This document shows positions 1-12,186 of a DNA stretch of 64,000 nucleotides, piece after piece (positions within the stretch are counted from its first letter, which is position 1; each line of letters opens with the position of its first letter). Location: NCBI RefSeq assembly GCF_000208745.1, contig NC_030858.1, forward strand, positions 10,197,486 through 10,261,485, in the 5' to 3' direction. Both the position numbers and the translations under genes were made by a program. A model generated the notes under the pieces. That model was not told the origin of the DNA. It did no database searches and worked only from the letters and a program-made list of their open reading frames with translations. The DNA is from Theobroma cacao (lineage: Eukaryota; Streptophyta; Magnoliopsida; Malvales; Malvaceae).

Positions 1-271
1 AGTTGAAAGTTTAATGATGATCTACTAATACTTACTTACTGCAAATCACTCTACATTGCTTCACATATGTATACTCTAAATGTACAATATCATTTTCTAT
101 ATGAAGAGAATAAAATTGGCTGAAACAAAATAAGCAAAATATGCACACACTAAGGAGGAGCTTATACTTAAGGGGATCAATCCTAATTTTCATGAAGAAA
201 ACTAAAAAGAATTAAAAAGACACTATGTTGTTAATCAAGGAATGTTTTGCCATCATCAAAAAAGGGGAGAT
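1..271 (+). mobile_element. 3' internal end of a Sirevirus-like copia element
   Basis: This non-coding stretch ends in a purine-rich tract (about 257-270, containing aaaaaaggggaga) that directly abuts the LTR starting at 272. Such a tract is the plus-strand primer (PPT) of an LTR retrotransposon, so this is the last internal part of a plus-oriented element whose body lies left of the window. The catcatcaaaaa-gggg arrangement before the LTR resembles plant Sireviruses (Ty1/copia). No open frame of note is seen. Confidence 0.6.
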
Positions 272-1345
272 TATTGGCTCCATTAGTTTTTGATGATAAT
301 AAAACATTCCCATTTATGTGTGTCTAATACCTTTACTTAAGTGTGTAAGAAATTAATATATGAAATTAATTTATTAGCTCTTCAAAAAGTATTCTTGAAA
401 GAAAAAGAGGGATAAAATCAACAAGATGTAACTGTCTAACAAAGAGGAAGCTTATTGGTGAAACAAGGAAGAATGTTGGTTGATCAAAGTTTCAAATTGG
501 AGAAATGGCGGGCTGAAGAGTTTGAGAAACAGAATCAACTTAGTCGACCAAGACAGTCGACTAACTACTCTCTACCAAGATCTACAAACTAGAAACAAAA
601 TCAACTTAGTCGACCAAGTCAGTCGACTAAGAGCTCTCTGTCTGCAATTTGAACCAGAGCACTACAAGACAGATTAACGGCTAGAACTCATCCTCAACTG
701 TTTTCAATGGCCATAAACTATCAAACTGCCATCAGAATTGCATCTCCAAGTATAAAAGGGTCTTCCAACAATGAGAAACAAGTTTTTTGAAGCCTTGAAT
801 GAGATTTGAGTTATAGAAAGTAGAAAAATCAGAAAAGCTTCACTGCACTTGTCTGCACTTAAACGCCTACTCTTTGCATTTGTATTTAGCACTCAATCTT
901 GTACCAATCAGATCAACCATTGATCATAAGTACTTTCTTTTATTGCTTCTCTTGTATTCTTAGAGTAAGGAAGTCACTCTAAGGGGCTATTCAAGCTTAG
1001 GATAGCTTGATTGTTGTAGGTTGTGGTTGAGCCTTAGAAAACCATCTTAAGGTTTTAGTTGAACCCGTGAAAAACTAGTGTAAAAGGTTTTGGCTGAGCC
1101 TGGTAAAAGCTATTGTAAAGCTTGGTGAAAGCTTGTGAATTTCACCGGTTCATAGTGAATTTGTGGGAAAATCCTTGGTTGGATAATCAAGGTAGTGGAT
1201 ATAGGTTTTGGACCGAACCACTCTAAATTGTTGTGCATCTTATACTCTGTTTTTATTTTCTTAAGTTCTGAAAATTAGTTTCCAATATTGTTAAGAGCCA
1301 AATTATACTATTCACCCCCCTCTAGCACTATTATAGGGACCAACA
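272..1345 (+). repeat. 3' LTR of Sirevirus-like copia element (family A)
   Basis: The LTR is about 1,074 bp. It begins tattggctcc (TG mutated to TA) and ends gggaccaaca. It is clearly homologous along its length to the solo LTR at 38375-39443: both share the first 45 bases, the segment with ggttggataatcaaggtagt, and the cacccccctctagcac tail. It carries four half- or full-palindromes of the type CTTAGTCGACYAAG at 538-562 and 605-631, within a duplicated block of about 65 bp. The PPT just upstream makes it a 3' LTR. A 65-codon open frame inside it has no support as a gene. Confidence 0.8.
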
Positions 1346-2867
1346 GTGTACGTATCACAAACAAGTAATATAGTGATGAAGTAGAGTATCATTCCCACAG
1401 ATAATTGTTTTAATTCCTATTATTAACTACTAAAATTGACACACCCTAATTTTATCCAAATAATAAAAATTAAATTAAAAAGCAAAATTAAATTTAACAA
1501 ACTTAAAAACTAAAACTAATCTATTACTTTATTAAACTCGATTAACTACAAAACCTAAGATTATGATATCTCTCAATATTTCATTTGAATATTGTCTCTC
1601 TCTCTCTTAACTTATTTTAATGGATTAAGTTGCTACCTAAAGTCTTAATTTATTTACAAGTCTTTGTCGAGGTTCTCATAAAAATACCTTTCCCAATCAA
1701 CTTACTATATGTCTATTCAAATTAATTTGAAGAAAGATTCATTAAGTTTGTGCTCTAATCTTGGCTTCGTATGGCTTATAGGTGTATGTCTACCGTAGAT
1801 GGAAATCAAACCATCTAATCAACTAACTGTATTTGATCATACGCTATTTTATTCTAGGTCTACCTAAATCTCCTTCATCAAGGTTTAACCTAGGTTTCCA
1901 AATCAATCTAATCGGTGATCAGGCAATTAGAAGCATTAAGAACAAAATAGAATAAACAACTTAAAACCATTAAACATAAGCAAAAGAGAGATAAATAATT
2001 TAGACTATGTATTGAGTTCAATCATAATCTTAGATAAATAAATTAGTTCCTCATAATGTCGCACATCATCATCAAATAAAGTTTAAACATTGAAACTAAA
2101 CCAAGAAAATAAAAGAATAACAAAAAGATAAAAAATCCTAAGAATTGTAATCTTGATCTCCAAATCTTCTTGAATTTCTTGATTTCTTCTTAGCTGCAAT
2201 GAGACTTTTTTTAATGATTTTGTGTCCAATTCTTAACTCTAAATCTGGTGTTTCATGTCTCTAAAAGTCCTCCGAGATATTGCTTTTATAAGGCTTTGAA
2301 GTTGGGCCAAGTTGAGTGAAGAAAGAAGTCAATTCTAACCATGATTTCATCTTTAGACTATGTGAGTTGTAGCCTACCTCCACCAAGGCCGTGGCCTCAA
2401 CCATTTAATTTGCAAAAATCATGATCTCTCTAGGACTACTACTATGTTTCAATTTTGACAAGGTTTTTGACCACATTTTAAGACAAACTAGGCAAAGTGG
2501 TAAACATGAAAGTTGTATATGTTTCTCTTAGCTTGCTAATGGCCAAGAATCACCTTATTTTGACTTTTGTAGAGAAAGTTATAGTCAAAATACTGAGACA
2601 TATGCAGTGTAGGTCTACATCTCGTGAGCACTTAACTTGACAACTTTTCACTCTTTCAATTGCACAGCTACAAAATTAAAAAATTAATCAATAATAAAAT
2701 ATCTTAGGCACATTAACATCAATTTAAGCACAAAATTAACTAAGATTAGATTAACTCATCTAATAAATGAAATAAAACCTAATCAATTTTTATGCATTAC
2801 TACAAGAACTAAGCTACATTATTATCAAAATTAAGTCCAAATAACTCTATATCATAGAGTTATCACA
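1346..2867 (-). repeat. Athila-type Ty3/gypsy LTR, truncated
   Basis: On the minus strand the LTR begins tgtgataactctatgatatagagtt at 2867. It matches the LTRs at 46690-48466 and 60359-62129, for example in the shared blocks for ggtgtatgtctac, the tctttgtcgag stretch and the tattttgactataactttct stretch. Its 3' end on the minus strand stops about 20 bp short of the LTR end seen at 62129, exactly where the copia LTR ends at 1345. The copia element therefore either inserted there or was joined by deletion. No PPT follows at 2868, so this may be a solo LTR. Confidence 0.7.
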
Positions 2868-3840
2868 CGACATCTCTAGAAGAACAAGTTGTGCTTCTAG
2901 TGGAGACTGTGGAATATCTGGCAACAAACATCAAAGAAAATGATGATTAAATTGCCTCAATGATGGTAAAAATTAACAACCTTATTGGAAAGGCACCAAT
3001 TGATCAAGGCCAAAACCAGCACTAGAATCTTTAAGAAAATTACGATAATTCCACTACAAAAAGTGAAAAACAATCCCCAGTAAAAAGACAATGAGTGGTC
3101 ACTCCTAACCAATTGAAGGAATTCATCGAGGAAGCCATCAAGGAATAGATGGAAAACATCACCTAACATTCCTACACTTATGCGAGACCATACTCCCAAA
3201 GGATTAATCACATGAGGATGCTAGAGAATTATCAACCACTAGAGTTCCAATAATTCAATGGTAAAGGAAATCCTCACCAACATGTTGCACACTTTGTGGA
3301 AACATGCAACAACACTAGCACTTATGGAGATCTTATGGTGAAGTAGTTCGTTTGCTCTATAAAAGGAAATGCCTTCTACTGGTACACTAATTAGAGCCTA
3401 AGCTAATTGACAATTGGGAACAACTAAAGCATGAGTTCCTTAATCATTTCTAAAGCACTCAACTTGTTCTGAGCATGATTGCACTCACGACTTCACATTA
3501 ATTGAAAGGTGTGCTTGTGATTGATTACATTCGCAAGTGGACAAATCTCAGCTTCAACTACAAAGAGTGATTGTCTGAGTCATTAGCCCTTGGTATGTGC
3601 GTCCAAGGGATTGAATTAGGGATTACACTACATTTTTCAAGGCATTAAGCCTACGACCTTCGAAAAGTTAGCTACCCGTCCACATGACATGAAGATAAAC
3701 ATTTCCATTGCTGGAAATCAAGGACCTTATGTTCAAGAGCCAAATAAAGACGAGGTAAATCAAGACATTCATAAAATGGGAAAAATATTGTCTAAAACAC
3801 CAAGGCCCTCGACTATTTTAAAGAATTCTCAAAACATTGG
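2868..3840 (+). pseudogene. Decayed Ty3/gypsy gag (retrotransposon_gag domain)
   Basis: Read on the plus strand with stops and frameshifts, this region shows a plant gypsy gag capsid. It contains fragments such as GKGNPHQHVAHFVETCNN near 3260-3320, a KGNAFYWYT block near 3365, a DYIRKW-type stretch near 3525 and AHDM near 3685. These fall in the order expected of the retrotransposon gag family (PF03732). No protease, reverse transcriptase or integrase follows. The region passes straight into a minisatellite and then a PPT and LTR, so pol has been deleted or was never present. The short antisense frame at 2957-3211 is a shadow. Confidence 0.65.
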
Positions 3841-3879
3841 TTTTCCATGCATTGACATTTTATTTGACACGTCCGCTAC

Positions 3880-4280
3880 CATGTCATTCAACTTTGTTGT
3901 GTTTTGTCAAGATTTTCAACTTTGTTGTGTTTCACCATGATATGCAACTTGTTATGTTTTGCTGTGTTTCACCATGATATGCAACTTGTTATCTTTTGCT
4001 GTGTTTCACCATGACATTCAACTTCAACTTGTCATGTTTCACCACAACGTTCAACTTCATTCTTCAACTTGTTGTGTTTCACCACGATGTTCAACTTCAA
4101 TTTGTCGTGTTTCACCACATCATTCAACTCATGCCATGTTTTGCCACGTCATTCAACTTGTTGTGTTTCTTCATGTCATTCAATTTGCCATATTTCACCA
4201 CATCATTCAACCTTTTATGTTGTGTTTCATCACGTCATTCACGTGTTTAGTCATGTCAAAACATCGTTCAACCTCCAGTT
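3880..4280 (+). repeat. Degenerate minisatellite, units about 24-36 bp
   Basis: Roughly ten imperfect units share the core gtgtttcaccaygtcattcaac. The first two full copies (around 3930-4000) are nearly identical 36-bp units, and later ones are more diverged. The array lies between the gag remnant and the PPT at 4361. It keeps three overlapping frames open because of unit composition, not because of coding; those frames are low-complexity (repeated CFTT/VFHH) and I reject them as genes. Confidence 0.8.
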
Positions 4281-4360
4281 GATTTCAAAAGCACTATCAA
4301 CTATTTATCTTAGTATATCTTAGTTTTCAACCTTAATTTGGCATGTACCATACCATCTTG

Positions 4361-4738
4361 AGTTTGGGGGGAGTGTTAAGATTATGATACGAGTTATTTA
4401 GTTAGAGTTGTAACACTACAATATTACTTAGTTAGATTACAATATCTTCTTAAAGTTATACTATAATACTATTTTAGTTTAGAAGCTATAATAATGTTAT
4501 TTAGTTAAAGTTAGACTATGATTAAGATTAGAACTAACCTTATATGTGTGTGTGTGTGTGTGTAACATACATAATCCAGTTTTATCAATATTCAATTTAG
4601 ATTTCTCTTTCAACTTGTTTATTAACTCCATTGTAAAGTATTCTGCTAGTTTTGTTTTCTTGCTCATTAAAAGGAAAATTGGAGAATATTCCAAAATCAA
4701 CTTCTCTCATCTTCCTCTCTTCTTCCTTATGTTGTCAC
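4361..4738 (+). repeat. PPT and 3' LTR of the gag-only gypsy remnant
   Basis: The tract agtttggggggag (4361-4373) is a textbook polypurine tract, and tgttaag follows at 4374 as a TG-type LTR start. The LTR right edge is placed by eye at a TG...CA end near 4738 (ttgtcaca) and is uncertain. A TG dinucleotide run lies at 4545-4562. The matching 5' LTR is not in the window. With gag but no pol between the LTR and the left break, this could be the remnant of a non-autonomous TR-GAG-like element or a deletion derivative of a full one. Confidence 0.55.
4545..4562. repeat. (TG)n microsatellite
   Basis: Nine TG dinucleotides follow tata, inside the candidate LTR at 4374-4738. Confidence 0.9.
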
Positions 4739-5215
4739 ATCCAAAACCCAGAATTTAACAAAGACTTAAAAAAAGTTTTTTTTTATAAAACTTCTTGATA
4801 TTTGCCAGCTTGTTGGGAAATCAAGAAGAGCTTTTCATAAAATTTCTCAAATTTTGGCAACCTGTTGGGAAAATAGAGATAAGCTTTCTTTCTATTTTCC
4901 AACATAAAAAAATATACACAATAATAAAAATAATTTTTAAAAGAAAATTAAATATGGAATTAGAATTTTATCAGGCTAAAAGACAATCTTTGATTAATTT
5001 GGTACCATTATTTGAATGGGTCATGTGAGGGGTTAATACCTTCCTCACACGTAACCGTACTCTTGAACCTAGCTTATTTCGTAGATCGAAACTTATCCTT
5101 TTTAATGAACCTAAGTCAAGTATAGAACCTCATTAAGAAAGATAAATTCACTAAGGTGACCAATCACACCTAAATAAAAAAGATTTGTGGCAACTCTTCT
5201 TCCATATCAAACAGT
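4739..5215. repeat. Repeat-derived DNA with a 53-bp tandem duplication
   Basis: Two diverged copies of a block beginning ttgccagcttgttggga lie in tandem at about 4801 and 4854. Downstream, 5025-5215 contains gggttaataccttcctcacacgtaaccg, a motif I associate with dispersed plant LTR-type repeats, but I cannot assign a family. The open frame at 4795-5028 has no recognisable domain. Confidence 0.4.
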
Positions 5216-6129
5216 TGAGTTTATGGACCACATATTATGACAGACACCTTTGATCAAATTAACAATAACCTATTTTGAAGCCATATCACTACATAATTGC
5301 ATAGGATTTAATTAGGCACATATATAATTTTTTAATAAATTAAAATTAGATATATTTAATTTTTACATATATTACTAGTTCAAAAATTTTGCATACATGC
5401 TTGTAATCATCGCCAATACTATAAGCATGAATTAAAATATCTAATTTAATTTAACCTTGGATTATGGGAACAACTCCCACTTGCCACATGCAATATAACT
5501 TAATATATTGAGTTTTAATAAAGAACTGTATTGATATTTATTGGAGTCCATATCCAAATAATATTATGCATAAAGTAAATATGAAATTGTATCCCTTTAC
5601 AGGGCCTAAAAAAATAATTAATACAATCCAAAAATAAGTTACATCAAAAGAACCTATTACATCAAATCTATTGATAAAAAATAGGGATGCCGCACTTGCT
5701 CATATGCATTTATTATTTTGGAACATAAATAGTTAACAAATAATTAAACATATATAATAATTAACAAATAATTAAAATAATCACAAAATGGATACTTATA
5801 AAAGGTCAATTTCAGTATATAATTTTACTTAACAAATAAGTAAACTAATCACATGATGCATTTTATAACTTTTACCTAACAAAAAAGTAAAATATTGAAA
5901 TCATACTTAAATATTCTCAAATGGCACAAAACAAAATTTATAAAATAATTAATTTAACATGCATTTGTTAAATTCACTCAAATTATATATGTTTTAGAAA
6001 ATCAATTTCTAATACAGAACATATAAGCAAGAAGATGGTTAACTAATTAGATTTATAACACATGTGAATCAGAACAAAATGTTAGCAATATAAATAAAAT
6101 TTTGGAAAAATAAATAAAAATTTATATTT
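5216..6129. other. AT-rich non-coding stretch
   Basis: No gene is recognisable. The sequence is strongly AT-rich with many homopolymer A/T runs. It lies at the broken downstream edge of the minus-strand copia remnant and could be further decayed repeat. Confidence 0.5.
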
Positions 6130-6982
6130 TTTGGGTCAAATTGTAATTACATAAACTTTAGGGTTCGTCTTGATAACTGACTGCAAAGTTTGAGAAAAAG
6201 GGTGACCTAGTCTTAGATGCCATGTATAAATGTTTTGTCTTGAGTCTAAGATTAGCAAGTGCAAAGGGCTTAATCAAAGGCTCAATCTCTTGGAATGCAT
6301 AGACCCCATCTTTATTTAAGCCTTAAGCAAGTGGCCTCTTTGTGTGAAGATCCTTCACCAAGAGAAAAAAGGGAAAAATTCAACATAGACATTGTTAGTG
6401 TCAGTGAAGTTGGAAATACATATGAGATTGGTTTTTACTTAAGGAACACATTAAACATTATTTAATGAAAAGGACTAAGAGGAAGGACGAATTAAAGTTG
6501 AAACAATATGAGAAATTGATAAACTTGTGCCATCACCAATAAAAAGTTCATTGGGACCTCCTTACTTTGATGCTAATTGTCAGTTTTGCAACTAAGTAGT
6601 GACATGATGAGAAGCACATGAGTCACCTAACCACCAAAGGGATGATGTTGATGTTCTAACATGATTAGTAGTTGGAGTAGATGATTTAAGTCTGATCTTG
6701 AAGCAATACTAAGCAAAGTGCCTCGATTATCAAAGAACTAACAAACAACCTTGAAGTTTGAATGAGATGAATTTTTATAATAATCAGTTGGTGAGAAAAA
6801 CCTAGTATTTGAAGGAGGTTGATGTTGGTTTGGTCTACCAGAATGAGAAGAAGTAGCTTCGGTAGCAAGATGGGCAGAAGAAATGATCATATTAGTTGAT
6901 CATTTTTGTTTTTCGATAACTTCTTCATAATCAGTGAACTTATCTAACAATTCTTCAAAATTAATGTAAGATTCCTTAGCTA

Positions 6983-7603
6983 TTACACCACCTGCAATTT
7001 CCTAAAGTCAAAACCAATTCCATTAAGAGCATGGATGACAAGTTCATCTTCACTTACAAGTGAATTCACCAATGCAAGTTCATTAGCAATGCTTATGAGA
7101 TTTTGGAAGTATTTAGCAACTATCTTGGTGCCTTTGGATTTTTTAAGTTTTTCTCGTAAGTTCATCATTTGAGATCTATACTTGTTAGCATACAACCTAT
7201 TGATTTTGGCCCGAGCATCAAAAGAAGTTTCAGCAGAGGTAAAGAAAGGTACAACACTTTCTATGGCATATGAAATAAAATTATGAAGTAATAGTTGGTC
7301 TTGTTTGACTCAATGATCATATTTTGTATTAGCAATAAGAAAAAAGGGGTTGGAACCTTTTTGTGGTATCGTGGTTAGCAGGCAAGGGGTGAAACCATTC
7401 ACATATCCAAGTAACTTATATCCAACTAAGAAAGACTTTAATTGAGTTCGCCATGAAGGAAAGTTGAGAAGGGTGAGATTTATAGGCAAATATGTAGCAG
7501 CATTAATATTAATCAAGGGATTTTGTAGATTTGCGAAAAGAAGTGTAGGATTAGATGAGGTTGTTGGAAGGCAAGTTGTATTTTTTGAGCTTAAGGAAGA
7601 CAT
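6983..7603 (-). pseudogene. Copia gag polyprotein remnant (UBN2-type)
   Basis: Two open blocks of 97 and 70 codons, plus a short linking stretch around 7200-7310, read as copia gag. The first holds an N-terminal low-complexity Ser/Thr/Asn segment and the NFPSWRTQL and GYKLLGYVNG blocks typical of plant copia gag. The second holds NRLYANKYRSQMMNLREKL and a late SEDELVIHALNGIG block. The frame is broken between them (stop near 7310), so no intact gag can be made. A zinc knuckle is not clearly preserved downstream. Confidence 0.75.
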
Positions 7604-7662
7604 GGTTAGTTCAGAAAAAAAAAATATTCTTAACTCGATTGGGCTTACAATGGCTCTGATGC

Positions 7663-7985
7663 TGTAAGGAAATTCAATATAGAATATTAAATATGAAAGA
7701 AAACTGTCTTTGTATTTCTATTTCACAATGATGTATTTATAATACAAAGATAATAAGATAAGATAGTTATCAAAATTTTAGTTGATAAAACAGTTATCAA
7801 AATTCTAGTTTGGCTAAAACATAATTTAATTTGTAGATTTAAATATATCATCCTTAATGTTTATCTATTTCCTCCGTTATACTTGTTTCTTGTTCTTGGA
7901 TTAAGCTTTATCTGCATGTTAATTGAAGATTGAGCTTTATCTGCATGTTGAGTTAATTGTTGCTATCTATAACTCTAATACCATG
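7663..7985 (-). repeat. 5' LTR of the minus-strand copia remnant (right edge approximate)
   Basis: On the plus strand it starts tgtaaggaaattcaata at 7663, directly next to the primer-site complement at 7651-7662; on the minus strand this is an LTR ending in ...TTACA. The distal edge near 7985 is a guess. The segment holds a direct repeat of agctttatctgcatgtt (about 7905 and 7933). Confidence 0.55.
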
Positions 7986-9336
7986 TATATCTATTGGGCA
8001 AACCTCTCCTTGCATTCAAACGGAATTATATGTTATATGCACGCACGATTCCCATGTTTTTAACTCGTGGTTGGGGGTTATACCCTGTTATCCCAAAAAA
8101 AAAATATATGTTACTGCTCAAAATTCAAAAACTGTTCCATTTTGAGCTTTGCTAACTGGCAAATAAAGCAATGGACTGAATGGTGCATTGGCGCTATACT
8201 CGTCGGCTGATTCTGTTGGTTACAACAACCATTGAGATATAAGCATCTAATAGCTCATAAATTATTAGCCTGTCACATGAGTCTAATGAGCACACCTTTA
8301 ACCAAATCTCCAAAAGTTCACAAATTTTGTTCAATGAAATAGAGTAAAGGTGACCCCTTAATACATTTTTATATGGAAAAGCTACCCAACAAACACCCAT
8401 ACTACAATTTAATACAAAAAGTTAATCTTTAGCAAGATCATTTGAATTGTTGCTAATCACGCAAGCTTTATTTTAATCAAGAAATGTTTAAGTTTAATGA
8501 TACTTGTCTGCTCCTTTTTTTTATCAATGTCAAGTTCAATGATACATGTCTACTTCCTTTTCTCAATGTTGGCCCGAGTGTGAATGCTTAGGTTATAATG
8601 TCTCGCAATTCTTCCATCTCCTTTTCTCCTTCCTTTTTAAGCCTGTTTGGCTAGGGGCTAATTTGATGGCCCTAGTTAGACAGCTCTAGCTATAGCTAAG
8701 TAATCTATCACTTGAATCTAAAACTTCATCAGACTTAGCTTGAATATATGGTTTTCATTTAAAGTTGAAAAGAGAAGGGGCCTCTTGATTCCCCTTTATG
8801 ATTCTCTTCTGCTAGTCTATCCATTGCCTCTACCTCTACAGTGGTTAGCATGTGTAGTCTCTCATTGAATCTTTGAGGACCTCCCACTCCAACCCAATCA
8901 AAATCTGAAAATCTCTAAACTCCCATAATTCCAAGTAGGTCCCCCCCTTGTTTGAAACTTAATATTTATATATTTTTGAACATTTAGTTAACCTTTCCAA
9001 CTGTAACATCCCATCTGTCTGATTTTCTTTTCCAGAAACTTCTGTCTACGGGCGAGGACAGAAACAAGCTGTACTTCATAACCCCTGCCTCCTTTACATC
9101 AGTCTGAAACATGCATGATGTACTTGCTTGATTTTAATCTGTTAAATTGATCAAGTTCCACCAACGGTAATGATATATAGAGGCACATGAGCAATGTTTA
9201 GTGAAGTCACATCACAGCTTTAAGGTGCTGCTGATTTAGCATATTGCTTAGAGTTAGAGAGTTATTTATATCTGAATCAGAATAAGCCTTTGCCATTCTG
9301 TTAAGCTCATTTCGATAATCCTCTGCTCCTAATTGT
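7986..9336. other. Intergenic, upstream of the VAN3-binding-like gene
   Basis: I see no gene, RNA or clear mobile element. Short open frames here have no recognisable domains. The last few hundred bases should contain the promoter and 5' leader of the gene starting at 9337, but I see no decisive TATA box or other signal. Confidence 0.5.
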
Positions 9337-12186
9337 ATGGATTTCAACTCCAAGCCATCGCCTTCTGAGGCATATCCCGAGACAATGGATTTTCTTTCTC
9401 GTGAATGGTGCAACTTTGCGGTTCAAGCTCTTCAGCCTGAGTTACATGATCAATCTATTGTTGTCTTAGACAATCCAATCAAGAAATTTGAGAGTGAAAC
9501 ACCAATGTCTTTTACGGTGAGTACTCAAACTGCTACAAGATGTTGACTTGCGTTGCACATGTTGTAATTTATATGCTAAGGGCGAAAAAGAAAAATTCAA
9601 TTCAAGCTTTTGTAACTTGCAGAAGATGGAAAAAAGCACAAAGATCGATGCTACTGATTTCAAGTCGTCTTTGCCACCATGGAAATCCAATGATGTGAAG
9701 GTAACAGTTCAATTAATGCTATGGGCATTGTCAAAATTAATACTTGTTTTATTTCTTTACCGTCAATTAAAACAATGGATTGTTCATTTTATCTTCAGTC
9801 ATGGATATGGATGCAACAAGCAATGCATCCAGAACTGAACTACAACAGCTGTTTCCGAAAGAAATGGGTAGGTGGTTTAGGTACTTGGTTCTATTTCTTT
9901 GTAGCTGTTCTTGAAAAAGAACCTTGAAACTCCTCATGTATATGAGCAGATGCCCTGGAAGATAGTCCCCTTTAAGGGTATTTCAATCAAGAAATGGTTG
10001 AAGGAGATGAAAGCAAAGCGGAAGGAAGAAGAGAGACTACAAAGAGCTGAAGTGCACGCTGCAATGTCAGTGGCCGGATTAGCAGCTGCGCTGGCTGCAA
10101 TTGCGGCTGAGAACTCCAAAAGGGAGGATTGTAACCCAACCAAGGAGGCTGCAGTAGCCTCAGCAGCTGCTCTGGTTGCAGCACAATGCGCCAAAGTGGC
10201 AGAAGCAATGGGGGCAAAGAAGGAGCAGCTTGGCAGCCTTATAGGTTCGGCCATGAGTGGTAACAGTGCAAGTGATATCTTAACGCTAACTGCTGCTGCT
10301 AATACATGTAAGTATAAAGATTATATTTTATGCCTGACCTGCAATTTTTGCAAATAAACTGCTCTGAGTATGTGCCTTGGAGTTACTTTGAAAAAAACCT
10401 TTTTATCCCTGAAGTTAGGTTGAAAACTTACTTACTTTTTTGAAAAAAAAATAATAGTACTATTTATCAAGTCAATTTTAAAATGAAAACTATGTATCCT
10501 TTGTTATTTATTTCTCTATTTCATATTTTATTTTTTATTTCTCTTTTTATTTTGTCCAAGACTTTTTTGTTTTTAGCTACAAAATTTTGAGATTTAAGTA
10601 GTCATGAATTGGATTGAAAGATTTAATTAGTTTTAAAATTATCTTTAATTATTATCAAATTTAAATTTATTTAGGTTAAAACATAATTCCAACATGTATT
10701 AAATTATATAGAATTCAATCGCAAAAAATAATTACCAAAATAAACTTTCTTCCATTAAATTATATCATTAGTCAAATTAATATTTGTTCAAAATTAACTT
10801 TATATATTAAAGTATCCTCGTTTTGTTTGTTTTCTTCTTCTTTTTTCTCCTTTTCCCTCTTTTTTCCAATTTTTTTCTTTGTTTTAATCAATTTTTTATC
10901 ACTCAACGTTTTTTTTCAAACTGATGGTAATTAATTTATTTTAACTAAAAATAATTTAATAAATTTATCTCAAAGCTAATAAATTTAGTATGTAATTGAA
11001 TTAAAATTTAATTTGATAGTAAATAAATTGATGTTAAAAATAATTAAATCTCAAAATTAACTAAATCTCGTAATTTTATATTTAAAAAAAATATTGTGTA
11101 AAAGAACAATAAACAATTAAGAAACTGAAAAAGAAAAGACCATAAATGATTGTATTGTAGCTAGCATAAAGCGTTAATCTCTGCTAATGTTTATAACTCA
11201 TTCTTGATTCTATTTTTTTCCTTCTAATAAATTATTGTAGCATTAAGAGGAGCTGCTACCCTTAAATCAAGAACAGGATGCAAGAACGGATTGAATGGTA
11301 GTGCCCCCGTCCTGCCAATTAAGGACAGCAATGATTTTCCTTTCGAGTTTGAGAAGTGCAGGTCAATGCTAGCAAAGGGTGCTGAGCTAGGTGTAGAAAC
11401 ACCAGATGGTTAGTAGATCTTTTATAGTCTAATTTTCTGAAAAAAATAAATAAATAACAAAACTATGAAATTGATCATCTGAACTTGATAGAGCATCAAA
11501 AGATATGCCATTTATTCCATTACAGAAAATAATTAACTTTTGGAGCTTTGATTCTACTTTCCTTATCAGTTAATGCTATTCCTAAACAGGAAAGTACACG
11601 GTCAGATCGGTGTCCATCGTCCTGGATGGTGAATCAAAGGTCAGCCTATGAAGCTGAAGCCCCTACTTCAGAAATTAACAATAACTGAATGCATTGAATG
11701 AAATGCTTTCTTGGCGTGCGCATATCTGTTTATATTAGCTGCTGCCTTAGTCCTTAATTGATTTTTTATTCATATAATACACTTGGCAGGTTATTCTTAA
11801 ACTAAGGAAGCTCAGCCTGTTAAAAAGCAGGAAAGAATGTGAGTGACCTTTTTCATCATTTCTCCCCTTTTCTTTTCATTTAGCACTCCATTACTGTTTA
11901 CAAACAAGTTGTTTAAAGAGTACGATCGCATGGAATTTGATCAAAATCTGGATCCTTTAATTTAGGCATTGTATTGGATCTGCATGCTGAATTGTATGGA
12001 GATCCTGAAGCTGATGAGACTACTGATACATGTTATCTAATCCTGTTGACCACAAATTTGGGGACGATTAAGCTAGACATGGTAGATGATTACCAGAGTT
12101 ACAAAACATGGGCTACGACCATTAATCATATGCTCATGCTTTCCACTTCTTTTACCAAATATGAACTTCAATTCTACAAAAACTGA
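9337..12186 (+). CDS. VAN3-binding protein-like / FORKED1-like (DUF828 + PH)
   Basis: Eight exons join in frame to a 390-residue protein: 9337-9516, 9623-9700, 9799-9867, 9950-10307, 11241-11408, 11590-11639, 11790-11838 and 11966-12186 (TGA). Every junction is GT-AG and the phases are consistent. The N-terminus has the family's P-x-T-M-D-F-L-S-R-E-W signature (about residues 14-24). SWIWMQQAMHPELNYNSCFRKKW (split here: SWIWMQQAMHPEL then NYNSCFRKKW) is exon 3. MPWKIVPFKGISIKKWLKEM opens exon 4, followed by an Ala-rich helix AAALAAIAAEN. From about residue 283 (GKYTVRSVSIVLD) to the end is a PH-like domain. Family members (Arabidopsis VAB/FKD1 and FORKED-LIKE proteins) bind the ARF-GAP VAN3/SFC and phosphoinositides, and act in vesicle trafficking, PIN localisation and vein patterning. 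That role here is inferred from family. Length is at the short end of the family. Intron 4 (933 bp) is the largest and very AT-rich. Confidence 0.9.

Larger units (their letters stand above)
6130..7985 (-). mobile_element. Truncated Ty1/copia element: LTR, PBS, gag, GAG-pre-integrase
   Basis: In minus-strand order this has an LTR (about 7985 to 7663), a tRNA-Met-type primer site (complement of tggctctgatgc at 7651-7662), gag (7603 to about 6983), a degenerate protease/linker region and a GAG-pre-integrase block with WHLRLGHPF near 6230-6205. The element stops there: integrase core, reverse transcriptase and RNase H are absent. Frameshifts and stops separate the blocks, so it is dead. The order gag, protease, integrase identifies Ty1/copia. 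Confidence 0.8.

Noticed and set aside
3880..4280. Possible CRISPR-like array
   Set aside because: The repeats are imperfect, unequally spaced, adjacent without unique spacers, and in a eukaryotic retroelement.
3959..4323. Overlapping open frames of 84-107 codons rich in His, Phe, Cys and Thr
   Set aside because: They arise from a minisatellite with units near a multiple of three. All three frames stay open with the same low-complexity repeats and no start context or domain.
9934..10254. Antisense 106- and 76-codon frames over exon 4 of the VAN3-binding-like gene
   Set aside because: They are shadows of an Ala-rich coding exon. GC-rich codons on the sense strand keep the antisense open, and the sense product is a recognised family.
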